Source: Asterochloris sp. CNOR1 (taxonomy: Eukaryota > Chlorophyta > Trebouxiophyceae > Trebouxiales > Trebouxiaceae). Taken from it: 64,000 nucleotides of DNA. A program made the translations under genes and the position numbers. Shown here one piece after another: positions 63,001 through 64,000 of this stretch. The notes beneath the pieces were generated by a model that was given only the letters and a program-made list of their open reading frames with translations, ran no database searches and was not told where the DNA came from. Position 1 is the first letter of the stretch. Each line of letters opens with the position of its first letter. The DNA lies in the NCBI GenBank assembly GCA_963969365.1, contig OZ017750.1, forward strand, positions 2,170,001-2,234,000, written 5' to 3'.

Positions 63001-64000
63001 TGCCGCCCAGCAACCAGGCACATGCTGAAAAGCTGTTGGCTGCTAGGCAGGCATCATGCTTCAAGAGAAGAACAGTGCAGCCTCACTGAAGACAAAAGGC
63101 AGGCAGGAAGACAAGGGCTGCCCTGTCAAGCCACCTTGTGCCAGAGCTGGAGACAGGGACGGTGCGCTCAAAGCGTGACTGGCTGAGCCCTGCGCTGTCA
63201 CCTGTCGCTGATGCTACTGTCCACTACTGCCAGAGCAGGGCAGTCACACAAACACGACTTGTGCAGTGCAGCGCTCACCCATCACTGAGGCCAATGCCCA
63301 CCACGTCCAGTGCAGGGCTGCTCGCAATGCACAGCACATCTGCAGTGACCAGCGGCTGGAATTCGTGCAGCAGCTTGCCGCTGACGAAGTTCCACAGCTG
63401 CAGGCGCCCCTGGCGACCACCCACGACCACCTTGTTCAGGTATGTGTCAGGGTGGGCCATGCAGGTGGGCGTGAGGCCTGCTTGAAGCTGGATGGTGCCC
63501 TGCACGCAGCAAAGCAGCTACTGTGATGCATGGGTGCTTCCCGCATGGCCAGGGGGCGCAGCGTCTGCCTGAGGAGGGCGAAGGGGCATGCAGAAGCACA
63601 AGCACGCTTGTGTTGTCTTCCAGGCTGCAACACACATGAGGCCATCTGCCAGCAGAGCATGCCAGAGCATGCTGCAGGCCCACCTCGGGAGCTGCATAGT
63701 CTCCCAGACGCCATCTGAGCAGCTGGCCATCTGAACCCAGGCTCAGCAGGTAATCCCCCAGGCACAGCAGCTGCAGGATGCGGCCTGTGTGACCTGGATA
63801 TGTCCCCACCCTGGAGCAGGGCGTCACCGCTCATGTCAGCATAGAACATTGTGAATGTGAGCATTCAAGCAGGAGATGACAGCACTCACTGGTGCACCCG
63901 CTGGCAGGCCACAATGTTGTGCCCCACTGCTGCAAATGTGGCATTGTCTTTGGTGGCAAGGGCTGTGATGTCTCCCTCAAACTGCAGGAGTCGCACTGTC
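57039..64000 (-). CDS. UTP21: U3 snoRNP WD40 protein UTP21 (WDR36), 5' end outside window
   Basis: Component of the small-subunit processome needed for 18S rRNA maturation in the nucleolus. About 16 exons on the minus strand, for example near 63890-64000, 63690-63820, 63280-63500, 62755-62915, 62370-62470, 61965-62185, 61323-61460, 60450-60720, 59940-60165, 59540-59700, 58850-59030, 58395-58520, 58175-58255, 57690-57915, 57437-57565 and 57039-57317. The order of landmarks follows WDR36: HPDTYLNKVVVGGRQGRLQLWN, FPGEPLLMSAAQDNSLKQWLF, SGHSEPPTLVRHYGEGHRLLSAG, RERDWCNVLTAHRGD, ISCCGNFGIVGSESGRIDRYN with MQSGLHRG, MLATTHADLRGIYLWSN, then the Utp21 C-terminal domain (APFFLPTVAGL; NRNFEFVQALLRVLLQVHG; RCMVGFVGNLSA-stop). 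The N-terminal blades and start lie beyond the right edge. Exact exon ends were not all verified. Confidence 0.95.

Noticed and set aside
1-64000. Operons, CRISPR arrays, prophage or insertion sequences
   Set aside because: The DNA is clearly eukaryotic with intron-rich nuclear genes. No transposase, reverse transcriptase, regular spacer array or viral gene was recognised.

Overview
The window is nuclear DNA of a green alga (Chlorophyta; a trebouxiophyte-like genome is my inference). Genes are broken into many short exons with GT-AG introns whose acceptors nearly all read TGCAG. GC is high. Proteins with plant or algal character include a plastid-type dihydrodipicolinate synthase with a transit peptide and plant-type AP-1 gamma, COG6 and CstF-77. 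A SHIPPO/STPGR protein hints at a flagellated stage. I joined exons by eye from reading frame, splice signals and family knowledge. Where I give a protein length, the exon phases add up to an intact frame.

Layout, left to right: AP-1 gamma-adaptin (-, 3' end off the left edge); a RING-CH membrane E3 ligase (+); a Gln-rich CCCH zinc-finger protein (-); a long coiled-coil protein of unknown function (-); COG6 (+); a small WW-domain protein with a probable organelle presequence and a membrane tail (-); a non-RD CDPK-like kinase (+); a SHIPPO-repeat protein (-); CstF-77 (+); a 136-residue single-pass membrane protein (-); an SCPEP1-like serine carboxypeptidase (-); a degenerate LMW-phosphatase fused to an unfamiliar helical repeat (+); plastid DHDPS (+); and UTP21/WDR36 (-, 5' end off the right edge).

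The genes do not form a pathway. Most are housekeeping: vesicle traffic (AP-1, COG6), mRNA 3' processing (CstF-77), rRNA processing (UTP21) and lysine synthesis (DHDPS). Their arrangement is compact. Four pairs are head-to-head with roughly 110-430 bp between start codons, and COG6 and the WW gene converge with only 40 bp between stops.

The most interesting item is the gene at 50560-54316. Its LMW-PTP fold has lost both the nucleophilic Cys and the general-acid Asp, and it is followed by two copies of a W..N..EL / GG..AVA.EL repeat carried on symmetric phase-2 exons. A second theme is recent local duplication. In two genes the end of an exon and its 5' splice site have been tandemly copied into the next intron with the copied splice site destroyed, and in the SHIPPO gene a two-exon block has been duplicated and kept. 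I saw no tRNA, rRNA, transposon ORF or CRISPR array.
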